Shown piece after piece: positions 21,356 to 29,397 of a stretch of 59,687 bases of DNA. The stretch's first letter is position 1, and the number at the start of each line of letters is the position of its first letter. Made by a program: the position numbers and the translations under genes. The DNA is taken from positions 1 through 59,687 of the forward strand of contig CAZZBZ010000013.1 in NCBI GenBank assembly GCA_964653025.1. Direction: 5' to 3'. This stretch comes from JABWAM01 sp964653025. GTDB lineage: Bacteria; Verrucomicrobiota; Verrucomicrobiia; JABWAM01. The notes beneath the pieces were generated by a model. It did no database searches. It had not been told where the DNA came from and saw only the letters and a list, made by a program, of their open reading frames with translations.

Positions 21356-21681
21356 CTTCCCCCGAACAACAGGACCGTGGTGCGCGCAAGGAGCGCGTCG
21401 GTAGCGTGATTTCCGACAAGATGGACAAGACCATCGTCGTGTGCGTTGAACGGCGCGTTCGCCATGCGCAGTACGAGAAGGTGATTACGCGCTCCAGCCG
21501 TTTCTACGCCCACGACGAGAAGAACGATGCGAAGGTGGGCGACCGCGTACGCATTATGGAGACCCGCCCGCTCAGCCGTCTCAAGCGCTGGCGCCTGGTG
21601 GAGGTCATCGAGCGCGCCGAGGCGCCCCTCGCGGAACTCAAAGATGCCGTTGAGGAGGCGGTGGCGAAGCCGGTGGCCTGA
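21352..21681 (+). CDS. rpsQ: 30S ribosomal protein S17
   Basis: 109 residues. The OB-fold core (RVGSVISDKMDKTIVVCVER, YAHDEKNDAKVGDRVRIMET, RPLSRLKRWRLVEVIERAE) is followed by a ~20-residue acidic/Ala tail (LAELKDAVEEAVAKPVA), so the protein is longer than the common ~85. It is coupled to rpmC by a 4-nt overlap. Confidence 0.95.
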   Translation: MTSPEQQDRGARKERVGSVISDKMDKTIVVCVERRVRHAQYEKVITRSSRFYAHDEKNDAKVGDRVRIMETRPLSRLKRWRLVEVIERAEAPLAELKDAVEEAVAKPVA

Positions 21682-21704
21682 CCGCCCGCAACGTATTTCA
21701 AGCC

Positions 21705-22070
21705 ATGCTCCAAGTCCGATCCATTCTCGACGTCGCTGACAACACCGGGGCCCGACGGGCCTCGATGATCGGTGTCCTCGGCCGCGCGACGCTTTTCGCC
21801 CGCATTGGGGACATTATCAAAGCCAACGTGAAGGAAGCCGACGCGGATGGCACCGTGAAGAAAGGGGCTGTCGTCAATGCCGTGGTCGTGCGCACGCGCC
21901 AGCCAATTCGCCGCAAGGACGGCTCCGTGCTGCGTTTCGATCGCAACGCGATCGTGATCATTGACAAAGACATGAATCCCGTGGGTACCCGCATTTTCGG
22001 CCCTGTGGCGCGCGAGCTGCGCGAGAGAAATTTCATGAAGATCCTGTCGTTGGCTCCGGAGGTCATCTGA
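21705..22070 (+). CDS. rplN: 50S ribosomal protein L14
   Basis: 121 residues, from MLQVRSILDVADNTGARRAS. KGAVVNAVVVRTRQPIRRKD, GSVLRFDRNAIVIIDKDMNP and GTRIFGPVARELRERNFMKI are characteristic. L14 contacts L19 and the 30S subunit at the intersubunit face. The last base of its TGA stop is the first base of the rplX ATG. Confidence 0.97.
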   Translation: MLQVRSILDVADNTGARRASMIGVLGRATLFARIGDIIKANVKEADADGTVKKGAVVNAVVVRTRQPIRRKDGSVLRFDRNAIVIIDKDMNPVGTRIFGPVARELRERNFMKILSLAPEVI

Positions 22071-22351
22071 TGAAGCTGCACGTAAAGAAGAACGACCTTG
22101 TGGTGGTGCTGAGCGGGAACGACCGCGGCAAGCGCGGCAAGGTTCTTTCCGTGGACCCGAAGTCGCTTCGGTTAGTGGTCGAGGGTGTGCGGATGATGAA
22201 GAAGGCTGCGCGCAAGACCCAGGACCGCCCACAGGGAGGCTTCATCGAGCGTGAGGCGCCCCTTGATATTTCCAATGTGATGCTGGCCGAGGAGTATGAC
22301 CGCCGCCGGGGTGTCCGTTCAGGCAAGAAGCAAGAGGCGAGCAACTCATGA
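22070..22351 (+). CDS. rplX: 50S ribosomal protein L24
   Basis: 93 residues. The KOW-type motif is VKKNDLVVVLSGNDRGKRGK, followed by VVEGVRMMKKAARKTQDRPQ and GGFIEREAPLDISNVMLAEE. L24 is an early 50S assembly initiator near the tunnel exit. It overlaps rplN by 1 nt and rplE by 4 nt, so translation of the three is tightly coupled. Confidence 0.96.
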   Translation: MKLHVKKNDLVVVLSGNDRGKRGKVLSVDPKSLRLVVEGVRMMKKAARKTQDRPQGGFIEREAPLDISNVMLAEEYDRRRGVRSGKKQEASNS

Positions 22352-22896
22352 GCGAACTAAAGAAATTCTACCGCGAAAAGGCGGTGCCGCAACTTCTGGC
22401 TGGCGGCAAGTATCTCAACCCGATGCAGGTGCCGCGAGTCCTCAAGATCGTGGTCAATACCGGCGTCAGCTCCTCCGCCGACAAGCAGGCGCTGGACGAC
22501 GCCGTGCGCGAAATCGGAATGATCACGGGCCAAAAACCGATTGTGACGAAGGCTCGCAAGAGCATCTCCAACTTCAAGCTTCGCAAGGGCCAGGAGATCG
22601 GTTGCAAGGTGACCCTTCGCGGCACGCGCATGTTCGAGTTCATGGAGCGCTTTTTCAACGCCGCCCTTCCGCGCGTGCGCGACTTTCGCGGCGTCCCGAG
22701 CCGTAGTTTTGACGGACGCGGAAGCTACACGCTGGGTGTGGATGACCAGTCCATTTTTCCAGAGATCGAGCTCGATAAGGTGAAGAGGCGGCTTGGGATG
22801 GATATCACCTTTGTGACGACAGCTCGCAACCCCGCTGAGACGCGGGAACTGCTTCGCCTACTGGGCATGCCGTTTTCACCCGAAAGGAAGAGTTGA
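22348..22896 (+). CDS. rplE: 50S ribosomal protein L5
   Basis: 182 residues. LNPMQVPRVLKIVVNTGVSS, AVREIGMITGQKPIVTKARK, SISNFKLRKGQEIGCKVTLR and FRGVPSRSFDGRGSYTLGVD identify L5. It binds 5S rRNA and contacts the P-site tRNA. It is linked to rplX by ATGA, and rpsN starts 3 nt after its stop. Confidence 0.97.
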   Translation: MSELKKFYREKAVPQLLAGGKYLNPMQVPRVLKIVVNTGVSSSADKQALDDAVREIGMITGQKPIVTKARKSISNFKLRKGQEIGCKVTLRGTRMFEFMERFFNAALPRVRDFRGVPSRSFDGRGSYTLGVDDQSIFPEIELDKVKRRLGMDITFVTTARNPAETRELLRLLGMPFSPERKS

Positions 22897-22899
22897 ACC

Positions 22900-23085
22900 A
22901 TGGCCAAAACCTGCCTCATGGAGAAGCAGAAGCGCACGCCGAAGTTCTCGGCGCGCCGGTATCACCGTTGTCGCGTTTGCGGTCGTGCGCGCGCCTTCAT
23001 CCGCCGCTTCGATATGTGCCGTATTTGTTTTCGCGAACACGCCTCCAAGGGACTGATCCCTGGCGTAACCAAGGCCAGCTGGTAA
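22900..23085 (+). CDS. rpsN: 30S ribosomal protein S14, zinc-binding type
   Basis: 61 residues, the short zinc form (type Z). It begins MAKTCLMEKQKRTPKFSARR and has two knuckles, CRVCGR and CRICFR, before the C-terminal FREHASKGLIPGVTKASW. The zinc-free long S14 is not present in this block. S14 lies in the 30S head next to S3 and S10. Confidence 0.96.
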   Translation: MAKTCLMEKQKRTPKFSARRYHRCRVCGRARAFIRRFDMCRICFREHASKGLIPGVTKASW

Positions 23086-23098
23086 CCCCCTCTCCACG

Positions 23099-23494
23099 AT
23101 GAGCGTGACCGATCCTATTGCCGATATGTTGACGCGCCTGCGGAATGCCCGCATGCGTGGTCGTACCACCGTGGTCATCCCGCACTCGCGGATCAAGAGC
23201 GACATCGCTCGGATCCTCAAACGCGAGGGCTACATTGCCGATTGCGCGTTCGTCAAGGATGGAGGGAAGTCCCACATCAAGATCGAACTCAAGGGCGGTG
23301 TGGAGGGTGGCGGGATCGTCGGCCTCCGCCGCATCAGTACACCGGGCCTGCGCCGCTACATTGGCGCACGCGACGTGCCCCGTGTGCTGGGTGGCATGGG
23401 GATCTGCATCCTCTCCACCTCAAGCGGCATGATGACGGGGCAGGAAGCTCGCAAGAAAAACGTTGGGGGCGAGATGCTCTGTCACGTGTGGTAA
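23099..23494 (+). CDS. rpsH: 30S ribosomal protein S8
   Basis: 131 residues. MSVTDPIADMLTRLRNARMR, VVIPHSRIKSDIARILKREG, GLRRISTPGLRRYIGARDVP and GGMGICILSTSSGMMTGQEA identify S8. The C terminus ends GGEMLCHVW as expected. S8 binds the central domain of 16S rRNA; in E. coli it also represses the spc operon at the rplE site, which was not tested here. Confidence 0.97.
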   Translation: MSVTDPIADMLTRLRNARMRGRTTVVIPHSRIKSDIARILKREGYIADCAFVKDGGKSHIKIELKGGVEGGGIVGLRRISTPGLRRYIGARDVPRVLGGMGICILSTSSGMMTGQEARKKNVGGEMLCHVW

Positions 23495-23524
23495 TCACGC
23501 TTTTCTACAAACTTTTCAACCTTA

Positions 23525-23535
23525 ACTGATCTTCC
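23525..23535 (+). promoter_or_regulatory. ACTGAT-pyrimidine leader motif before rplF
   Basis: ACTGAT at 23525-23530 is followed by CTTCC and the rplF ATG at 23536. A T/C-rich run (CTTTTCAACCTTA) precedes it. This is the same arrangement as before rplJ and rplP. Confidence 0.4.
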
Positions 23536-24072
23536 ATGTCACGCATTGGCAGAAAACCGATTGAGATCCCCGCCCAGGTGAAGGTGGCCGTCAGCGGCCG
23601 CACCGTGAAGGTTGAGGGACCGAAGGGGAAGCTCTCCCTTGAAATGCCGCGCTCGGTGGAGGCGGCGTTGGATGGGAAGGTTCTCGCGGTCCGCACCGTG
23701 TCCGAGGGGCGCGAGGCACGCGCTCTCCACGGGCTTGCACGCAGCCTGCTCCAGAACATGGTGTTGGGCGTTACCCAGGGCTACCGTAAAAAACTCGAGA
23801 TCGAGGGCGTCGGTTTCAAGGCCGCAGTGCAGGGCAAGAACCTGAACTTGCTTCTCGGTTTTTCGCATCCGATCCTCTTTCCGATCCCCGAGGGGATCAA
23901 GCTGATCGTTGAGGACAACACCCGGATCACTGTTGACGGGTGTGACAAGCAGCAGGTGGGCGAGGTCGCCGCCTCGATCCGTCGCTTTTATCCCCCCGAA
24001 CCTTATAAGGGGAAGGGCGTCCGCTATGCGGGCGAGAAGATCCGCCGCAAGGAGGGCAAGACTGTCCAGTAG
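23536..24072 (+). CDS. rplF: 50S ribosomal protein L6
   Basis: 178 residues with two similar halves. MSRIGRKPIEIPAQVKVAVS, VKVEGPKGKLSLEMPRSVEA, HGLARSLLQNMVLGVTQGYR and PEPYKGKGVRYAGEKIRRKE are diagnostic. L6 lies near the factor-binding site and the sarcin-ricin loop. It is followed after 23 nt by rplR, which has a good Shine-Dalgarno sequence. Confidence 0.97.
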   Translation: MSRIGRKPIEIPAQVKVAVSGRTVKVEGPKGKLSLEMPRSVEAALDGKVLAVRTVSEGREARALHGLARSLLQNMVLGVTQGYRKKLEIEGVGFKAAVQGKNLNLLLGFSHPILFPIPEGIKLIVEDNTRITVDGCDKQQVGEVAASIRRFYPPEPYKGKGVRYAGEKIRRKEGKTVQ

Positions 24073-24095
24073 GCGGGAACGGTTAAGGAGAGAAC

Positions 24096-24464
24096 ATGGC
24101 TTTGACGAAACAAGAACTTCGCGAAAGACGCCACTGGCGCGTCCGCCGCCGTGTCGTGGGCACCGCCGAGAAACCGCGGATGAGCGTGCGGTTCACCGGA
24201 CGCAACATTCACGTGCAGTTTATTGACGATGCGCGGGGGGTCACCCTGGCTGCCGTTTCCACGGTCGAGCCGGTCGTGCGCACCGAGAGCAAGGGCAAGA
24301 CCCGATCCAATGTTTCCCATGCAGGCAAGGTCGGCCGATTGGCCGCCGAGCGCGCGAAGGAGAAGGGGATCAAGGCGGTCGTGTTCGACCGCGGTGGATC
24401 CCGTTACCACGGCAAGGTGAAAGCTCTTGCCGACGCGGCCCGCGAGGCGGGTCTCGCTTTTTAA
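24096..24464 (+). CDS. rplR: 50S ribosomal protein L18
   Basis: 122 residues. RERRHWRVRRRVVGTAEKPR, MSVRFTGRNIHVQFIDDARG, VTLAAVSTVEPVVRTESKGK and AFDRGGSRYHGKVKALADAA-like C-terminal segments identify L18, a 5S rRNA binder. The start follows AAGGAGA, one of the few clear Shine-Dalgarno sequences in this superoperon. Confidence 0.96.
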   Translation: MALTKQELRERRHWRVRRRVVGTAEKPRMSVRFTGRNIHVQFIDDARGVTLAAVSTVEPVVRTESKGKTRSNVSHAGKVGRLAAERAKEKGIKAVVFDRGGSRYHGKVKALADAAREAGLAF

Positions 24465-24476
24465 GGAGGATTTGAC

Positions 24477-25145
24477 GTGGCGACGAATGAAACCCCGAAG
24501 GTTGAAACACCGGTCTCTGTACCGGTAGATCCCGTAGTGCCGGTCCCCGCGGCGGTATCCCCCGCGGCGGTATCCCCTGCCGCGCCGGCCTCTGCGGATC
24601 GCCGCCGCCGTCCCGGATTCCGCACCCCGCGCAGTTTTCCCGTGCCAGGCCAGCCGGACAAGGAGAGTGGACTCTTGGAGAAGGTGGTCTTCGTGAATCG
24701 TTGCACCAAGGTGGTGAAGGGTGGGCGCCGCTTCAGCTTCAGCGCACTCATCGTGGTAGGGGACCAGAAGGGCCAGGTGGGCTACGGTTTTGGCAAGGCC
24801 AACGAGGTCGCCGATGCGATCCGCAAGGGCACGGACATTGCGCGGCGGAGCCTCGTGCGCATGAACCTGCTCGCGAACACGATTCCCCACGCGGTCGAAG
24901 GTCGCTTTGGCGGCGGTCGCGTGATGCTCAAACCCGCAAGCCCCGGCACCGGGTTGATCGCTGGCGGCGGAGTGCGGGCGGTGCTCGCAGCGGTGGGCAT
25001 CAAGGACATTCTCAGCAAGTCCCTCGGGTCGAGCAACATGGCCAATGTGGTAAAGGCCACCCTGCAGGGGCTTTCCCAGTTGCAGTTGCGCGAATCGATC
25101 ATGCAGCGCCGCGGCGTGGTGGCCCCCGTGGATGCGAAGGTCTGA
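24477..25145 (+). CDS. rpsE: 30S ribosomal protein S5 with a long N-terminal extension
   Basis: 222 residues from a GTG preceded by TAAGGAGGA, the strongest Shine-Dalgarno sequence in the block. The core (LEKVVFVNRCTKVVKGGRRF, SFSALIVVGDQKGQVGYGFG, KPASPGTGLIAGGGVRAVLA) is normal S5. About 60 Pro/Val/Ala-rich residues precede it, whereas most S5 proteins have ~10-15. The extension contains a perfect 15-bp tandem duplication at 24546-24575, encoding a repeat of PAAVS. No rpmD (L30) follows; rplO begins 22 nt later. Confidence 0.96.
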   Translation: MATNETPKVETPVSVPVDPVVPVPAAVSPAAVSPAAPASADRRRRPGFRTPRSFPVPGQPDKESGLLEKVVFVNRCTKVVKGGRRFSFSALIVVGDQKGQVGYGFGKANEVADAIRKGTDIARRSLVRMNLLANTIPHAVEGRFGGGRVMLKPASPGTGLIAGGGVRAVLAAVGIKDILSKSLGSSNMANVVKATLQGLSQLQLRESIMQRRGVVAPVDAKV

Positions 25146-25167
25146 GGCGCGCAGGGAGCACACGATT

Positions 25168-25629
25168 ATGCGACTTCACGAACTCAAACACGCGGTTGGC
25201 GCCAAGCACCGCACGAAACGTTACGGATGCGGCGAGGCCTCTGGCCACGGAAAGACCAGCGGGCGAGGGGGCAAGGGCCAGACCGCGCGGTCCGGCAGTT
25301 CCGTCCGCCTCGGATTCGAGGGCGGCCAGACTCCGCTCTATCGCCGTCTCCCGAAGCGCGGTTTTAACAACACTCGCTTTAAACGCAAGGTCGCCGTGGT
25401 GAACTTGGGGGATCTCAACGACTTCCCCGAGGGTGCGGTGGTGGATGCGAAGGCCCTTGCTGACCACGGGTTGATCCGGGGCCGCAATGATGCCATCAAG
25501 ATTCTTGGATTCGGTGAGATCGGCCGAAAACTGACGGTTCGCGTCGACCTGTTCAGCGGTTCGGCTCGCACCAAGATCGAGGCTGCCGGAGGCAAGGCTG
25601 AGATCCTCGTGACCCCGAAGTCCGGCTGA
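25168..25629 (+). CDS. rplO: 50S ribosomal protein L15
   Basis: 153 residues, from MRLHELKHAVGAKHRTKRYG. The Gly-rich GCGEASGHGKTSGRGGKGQT segment and RLGFEGGQTPLYRRLPKRGF are diagnostic. L15 is a late 50S assembly protein. A 72-nt gap with a repeated AAGCCCGG element and a GC-rich stem precedes secY. Confidence 0.96.
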   Translation: MRLHELKHAVGAKHRTKRYGCGEASGHGKTSGRGGKGQTARSGSSVRLGFEGGQTPLYRRLPKRGFNNTRFKRKVAVVNLGDLNDFPEGAVVDAKALADHGLIRGRNDAIKILGFGEIGRKLTVRVDLFSGSARTKIEAAGGKAEILVTPKSG

Positions 25630-25701
25630 TAAGCCCGGAGCTAAACGGACGGGTAAGCCCGGGGCTCCGAGAACGTAACTTCCCGCGGGAGAACGCAGAG
25701 T

Positions 25702-27066
25702 ATGATTTCGGCCTTCGCCAACGCCTTCAAGATTCCTGAGCTCAAGAAGAGGATTCTCTTCACGCTCGGGATCATTATCATTACCAGATTCGGTGCGGCG
25801 ATTCCCGTGCCCGGGGTGGACGCCAACGCCCTCGCCGCCTTCTTCCGAAGCCAGCAACAGAGCCAGGGCGGCAGTCTCTTGGCGCTGATGAACATCTTCA
25901 GCGGCGGTGCGCTCGAGCACCTGGCCATCTTCTCGCTGACGATCATGCCGTACATCAGCGCGTCGATCATCTTCCAGCTCCTCTCGGCGGTGATCCCGCA
26001 GCTCCAGAAGATCTCGCGCGAGGAGGGAGGCCGCCAGAAGATCACCCAGTACACGCGCTACGTCACCATCGTCATCGCTCTCTTCCAGAGCCTGATGTTC
26101 GCGCGGACTTTCCAGAACCCGCAGAGCCTGCCGATGTTCCGCGGACTTCCCGAGGGCGTGAACCTCGTGCTCAACCCGGGTCTCGGCTTTGAAATTACCA
26201 CGGTGCTCACCCTTACCGCCGGCACAATCTTCATGATGTGGCTCGGCGAGCAGATCACGGAGCGCGGCATTGGGAACGGGATCTCTCTCCTCATCGCCAC
26301 GAACATCCTGGCGAAGTTTCCCGCCGCGGTGGGACTCGCCTACCAGATGTTTTTTCCCCCGCCCGATGTGCCCCAAAGGTACAATATCATCCACGCCCTG
26401 CTCTTCATCGGGATGTTCTTTGGCGTGATCGCGGCGGTGATCGTGGTCACCCAGGCGCAGCGAAAGGTCAGCGTCCAGTATGCCCAGCGCATGGTGGGAC
26501 GGAAAATGTACGGCGGCGGCCAGACCTACATGCCGTTGCGCGTGAACTACTCCGGAGTGATGCCGATCATCTTTGCCCAGGCCATCCTCATGTTCCCGCA
26601 GACGATCTTCAGTTTTGTCCAAGTGGAGTGGTTGCAGCGCGTCGCCAGTTGGCTTGTCGAGGGGCATCGCGTTTACCTCACCGTTTACTCAATTCTCATC
26701 TTCTTCTTCAGCTACTTTTGGGTGGCCACGGTCTTCAATCCCATCCAGATCGCCGACGACCTCAAGAAGCACGGCGGCTACGTCCCCGGCGTTCGCCCCG
26801 GAAAGCCTACCGCGGACTTTCTGGACTTCACGATGACGCGCATTACCTTTGCCGGCGCCGTCTTCCTCACGGTCGTGGCGGTCATCCCGATCTCCCTCGG
26901 CGACTGGCTGAGCATCCCCTACATCACGGCCAGCTTTTTCGGAGGAACCAGCCTTCTGATTATCGTCGGAGTCCTCCTCGATACCCTGCGCCAGATCGAG
27001 ACTCACCTGCTCACCCGAAACTACGAGGGTTTTCTCAAGAAGGGCAGGATGCGGGGCAGGATCTGA
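25702..27066 (+). CDS. secY: Preprotein translocase subunit SecY
   Basis: 454 residues with about ten membrane spans. Conserved regions include ITRFGAAIPVPGVDANALAA, the second span ALEHLAIFSLTIMPYISASI, GIGNGISLLIATNILAKFP, the YMPLRVNYSGVMPIIFAQAI region, and a C-terminal cytoplasmic tail FLKKGRMRGRI. SecY is the protein-conducting channel, partnered by the SecE at 1158-1355. The place between rplO and adk is canonical. Confidence 0.98.
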   Translation: MISAFANAFKIPELKKRILFTLGIIIITRFGAAIPVPGVDANALAAFFRSQQQSQGGSLLALMNIFSGGALEHLAIFSLTIMPYISASIIFQLLSAVIPQLQKISREEGGRQKITQYTRYVTIVIALFQSLMFARTFQNPQSLPMFRGLPEGVNLVLNPGLGFEITTVLTLTAGTIFMMWLGEQITERGIGNGISLLIATNILAKFPAAVGLAYQMFFPPPDVPQRYNIIHALLFIGMFFGVIAAVIVVTQAQRKVSVQYAQRMVGRKMYGGGQTYMPLRVNYSGVMPIIFAQAILMFPQTIFSFVQVEWLQRVASWLVEGHRVYLTVYSILIFFFSYFWVATVFNPIQIADDLKKHGGYVPGVRPGKPTADFLDFTMTRITFAGAVFLTVVAVIPISLGDWLSIPYITASFFGGTSLLIIVGVLLDTLRQIETHLLTRNYEGFLKKGRMRGRI

Positions 27067-27103
27067 TGTCGCCCCTGGGCCCGGTTTGCCACGCGTGCGC
27101 CTC

Positions 27104-27781
27104 ATGACTGTGATCCAGCAGCCGAAAGCCGTGACCCGAAGGCGTATCGTCCTCCTCGGCGGTCCCGGATCCGGCAAGGGGACCGCCGCCGCCTGGCTTG
27201 CGAAAAAGATTGAGGTCCCCCATCTCTCCACCGGGGACATGCTGCGCGCCGAGATTGCCGCGGACTCCGGGCTCGGGCGCGAGGTCGCCGCCTACACCAC
27301 CAGTGGGCGGCTCGTCCCGGACGAACTCGTCCTGCGCCTTGTGGCCGCGCGGGTGGACGGTGATGCTGCGGGGGGATTTGTCTTTGACGGCTTTCCCCGT
27401 ACCGTGTCGCAGGCCGAGAGTCTCGATACCATCCTCCGCGCCAAGTCGGTGTCGCTCGACCGTGTACTTCACCTGGACGTGCCGCAGTCGGCCGTGGAGG
27501 AGCGCATCATCGGGCGCCTGGGTTGCCCCTCCTGCGGGAAGGTTTTTCACGCCACGAGGATGCCGCCGAAAAAGCAGGGAGTCTGTGATTCCTGCGGGGG
27601 AGTCCTGCAAAGGCGCAAGGACGATAATCTCGAGGTGTTGCGCGAACGCTGGCGTGTGTACAGCGAGTGGGGTGAGCGTCTTGTCGAGTTCTACCGTCGG
27701 CAGGGTGCCTTTACCGAGGTCCCGGCCGATGTGACCGCCGAGGTACTCTATTGTCTGGTCTGGGAGGCAATGGCCGCGTGA
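27104..27781 (+). CDS. adk: Adenylate kinase, zinc-lid type
   Basis: 225 residues, from MTVIQQPKAVTRRRIVLLGG; a TTG six codons upstream is discounted. The P-loop is GGPGSGKGT. HLSTGDMLRAEI and FDGFPRTVSQAESL are NMP-binding and catalytic elements. The LID domain carries four cysteines (CPSCGKVFH and CDSCGG), typical of the structural-zinc form. It catalyses interconversion of ATP+AMP and 2 ADP. Its stop overlaps the map GTG start (GTGA). Confidence 0.96.
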   Translation: MTVIQQPKAVTRRRIVLLGGPGSGKGTAAAWLAKKIEVPHLSTGDMLRAEIAADSGLGREVAAYTTSGRLVPDELVLRLVAARVDGDAAGGFVFDGFPRTVSQAESLDTILRAKSVSLDRVLHLDVPQSAVEERIIGRLGCPSCGKVFHATRMPPKKQGVCDSCGGVLQRRKDDNLEVLRERWRVYSEWGERLVEFYRRQGAFTEVPADVTAEVLYCLVWEAMAA

Positions 27782-28575
27782 TCGCAATTCGGACCGCCAA
27801 GGAAATCGAGGGCATCCGTCGCAGTTGTGTTCTCGCTGCGAACCTGCTCGAAACGTTGGCTCGCTGGATCGAGCCCGGCCGATCAATCCGCGAGATCGAT
27901 GACCACGCAGGGCGCCTCATCCGTGACCACGGTGCGAAGAGCCCGTTCCTTGGTTACAAGGGTTTTCCCGGAAATATTTGTATCTCGGTCAACGACGAGG
28001 TTGTACACGGAACCCCGCGCCCCACGCATGTGCAGTACGGGGACATCGTGAGCCTGGACCTCGGCGTCGTGTTCGAGGGGTGGGTGGGGGATACGGCGAC
28101 CACCGTGCCGCTCGGCGAGGTTTCCCCCGAGGTGAGGAGGCTTCTCGAGGTGACTGAAGAATCGCTCTATTTGGCTGTTGACAAGGCCCGCCCCGATGGG
28201 CGACTGTCCAACGTTTCGCATGCGGTGGAAAGTCATGTCACCCAACATGGTTTTTCTGTCGTGCGCGAATTCGTCGGGCATGGGATCGGACGTAGCCTGC
28301 ACGAGGAACCCCAGATCCCGAACTTTGGACGGCCCGGACAAGGACCGCGCCTGAGGGAAGGAATGGTTTTGGCCATCGAACCGATGGTCAACCTCGGCGG
28401 GGCGGCGGTTCGGGTTCTGCGCGATGGATGGACGGCTGTGACCGGAGATGGAAAACCCTCCGCCCACTACGAGCACACCGTCCTGGTGACCGGCGGAGAT
28501 CCCGAGATCCTGACGGTGCCCGATGGAAGAGCGGAGGAGATTAAACGAAAACTGAAAACCCGAGGAAATCCGTAG
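27778..28575 (+). CDS. map: Methionine aminopeptidase, type I
   Basis: 265 residues from a GTG overlapping the adk stop (VIAIRTAKEIEGIRRSCVLA). The pita-bread-fold metal ligands are visible: the two Asp in DLGVVFEGWVGDTATT, the His in GHGIGRSLHEEP, the Glu in LAIEPMVNLGG and the Glu in HYEHTVLV. ICISVNDEVVHGTP is also typical. It removes the initiator Met. The order secY-adk-map-infA is standard. Confidence 0.97.
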   Translation: MIAIRTAKEIEGIRRSCVLAANLLETLARWIEPGRSIREIDDHAGRLIRDHGAKSPFLGYKGFPGNICISVNDEVVHGTPRPTHVQYGDIVSLDLGVVFEGWVGDTATTVPLGEVSPEVRRLLEVTEESLYLAVDKARPDGRLSNVSHAVESHVTQHGFSVVREFVGHGIGRSLHEEPQIPNFGRPGQGPRLREGMVLAIEPMVNLGGAAVRVLRDGWTAVTGDGKPSAHYEHTVLVTGGDPEILTVPDGRAEEIKRKLKTRGNP

Positions 28576-28618
28576 AAGCGCCGAACGCGGCGCCCGCGGA
28601 AAAACGACATCAACAAAA

Positions 28619-28855
28619 ATGGCTGGAGAGGAACGCATCCGCATCGAAGGCACGGTGGCCGAGTTGCTGCCGAACACGATGTTCCGGGTCCGACTTCCAA
28701 ACGGTCACAAGGTTCTCGCCCATATCTCGGGAAAGATGAGGTTCGACTTCATCCATATCCTTCCCGGGGACAAGGTGATGATCGAGATGTCGCCCTACGA
28801 CCTTTCCAAGGGACAACTCATTTACCGGCAGAAGATGCCAGCCCCCACCCAATGA
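28619..28855 (+). CDS. infA: Translation initiation factor IF-1
   Basis: 78 residues forming one OB fold: IRIEGTVAELLPNTMFRVRL, NGHKVLAHISGKMRFDFIHI, LPGDKVMIEMSPYDLSKGQL, IYRQK. The C-terminal PAPTQ is short. IF-1 occupies the A site during initiation. The stop overlaps the rpmJ ATG in AATGA, so rpmJ is translationally coupled. Confidence 0.97.
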   Translation: MAGEERIRIEGTVAELLPNTMFRVRLPNGHKVLAHISGKMRFDFIHILPGDKVMIEMSPYDLSKGQLIYRQKMPAPTQ

Positions 28856-28965
28856 AAGTACGTGCTTCTGTGAAAAGACTCTGCGAGCGGTGCAAAATCG
28901 TGCGCCGCAAAGGGGTGATCCGTGTGATTTGCACGGAACCCCGCCACAAACAACGACAAGGTTGA
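28852..28965 (+). CDS. rpmJ: 50S ribosomal protein L36, zinc-binding form
   Basis: 37 residues (MKVRASVKRLCERCKIVRRK, then GVIRVICTEPRHKQRQG). The Cys-x2-Cys, Cys and His zinc ligands of the classical L36 are all present. It starts inside the infA stop and is followed after 4 nt by rpsM. Confidence 0.95.
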   Translation: MKVRASVKRLCERCKIVRRKGVIRVICTEPRHKQRQG

Positions 28966-28969
28966 AGCC

Positions 28970-29365
28970 ATGCCCCGCCTCCTCGGAGTAGATATCCCGG
29001 ACGACAAACGGATCGAAGCCTCGCTGCCGTGCATCTACGGCATCGGACCAGCGCGCGCGCGAGAAATTCTCGCGAAGGCGGAGGTGGATCCCAGCATTCG
29101 GGCCAAGAGCCTGACTCCCGAACAACTCAACCGCATCAGCCACGCGATCACGGAGAGCAAACTCGTGGTGGAGGGGGATCTGCGCCGCGAGATCCAGCAG
29201 AATATTCGCCGCCTCATGGCCATCGGGTCTTACCGGGGAATGCGCCACAAGCGTGGCCTGCCCGTGCGCGGCCAGCGCACGAGCACCAACGCCCGCACGC
29301 GCAAGGGCCCCCGCAAGACCGTGGGCGTGATCCGCAGCAAGGACGCCAAGCCTGCCAAGGTTTGA
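28970..29365 (+). CDS. rpsM: 30S ribosomal protein S13
   Basis: 131 residues. MPRLLGVDIPDDKRIEASLP, YGIGPARAREILAKAEVDPS (helix-hairpin-helix), GSYRGMRHKRGLPVRGQRTS and NARTRKGPRKTVGVIRSKD are diagnostic. S13 forms bridges between the 30S head and the 50S subunit. The gene opens the alpha block. Confidence 0.97.
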   Translation: MPRLLGVDIPDDKRIEASLPCIYGIGPARAREILAKAEVDPSIRAKSLTPEQLNRISHAITESKLVVEGDLRREIQQNIRRLMAIGSYRGMRHKRGLPVRGQRTSTNARTRKGPRKTVGVIRSKDAKPAKV

Positions 29366-29397
29366 TGCCGAGCCCAGAACCGAGGAGTTGACCGACC

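Noticed and set aside
24546..24575. A short tandem repeat as a CRISPR or VNTR
   Set aside because: Only two 15-bp units in coding frame inside rpsE. No spacers and no cas genes.
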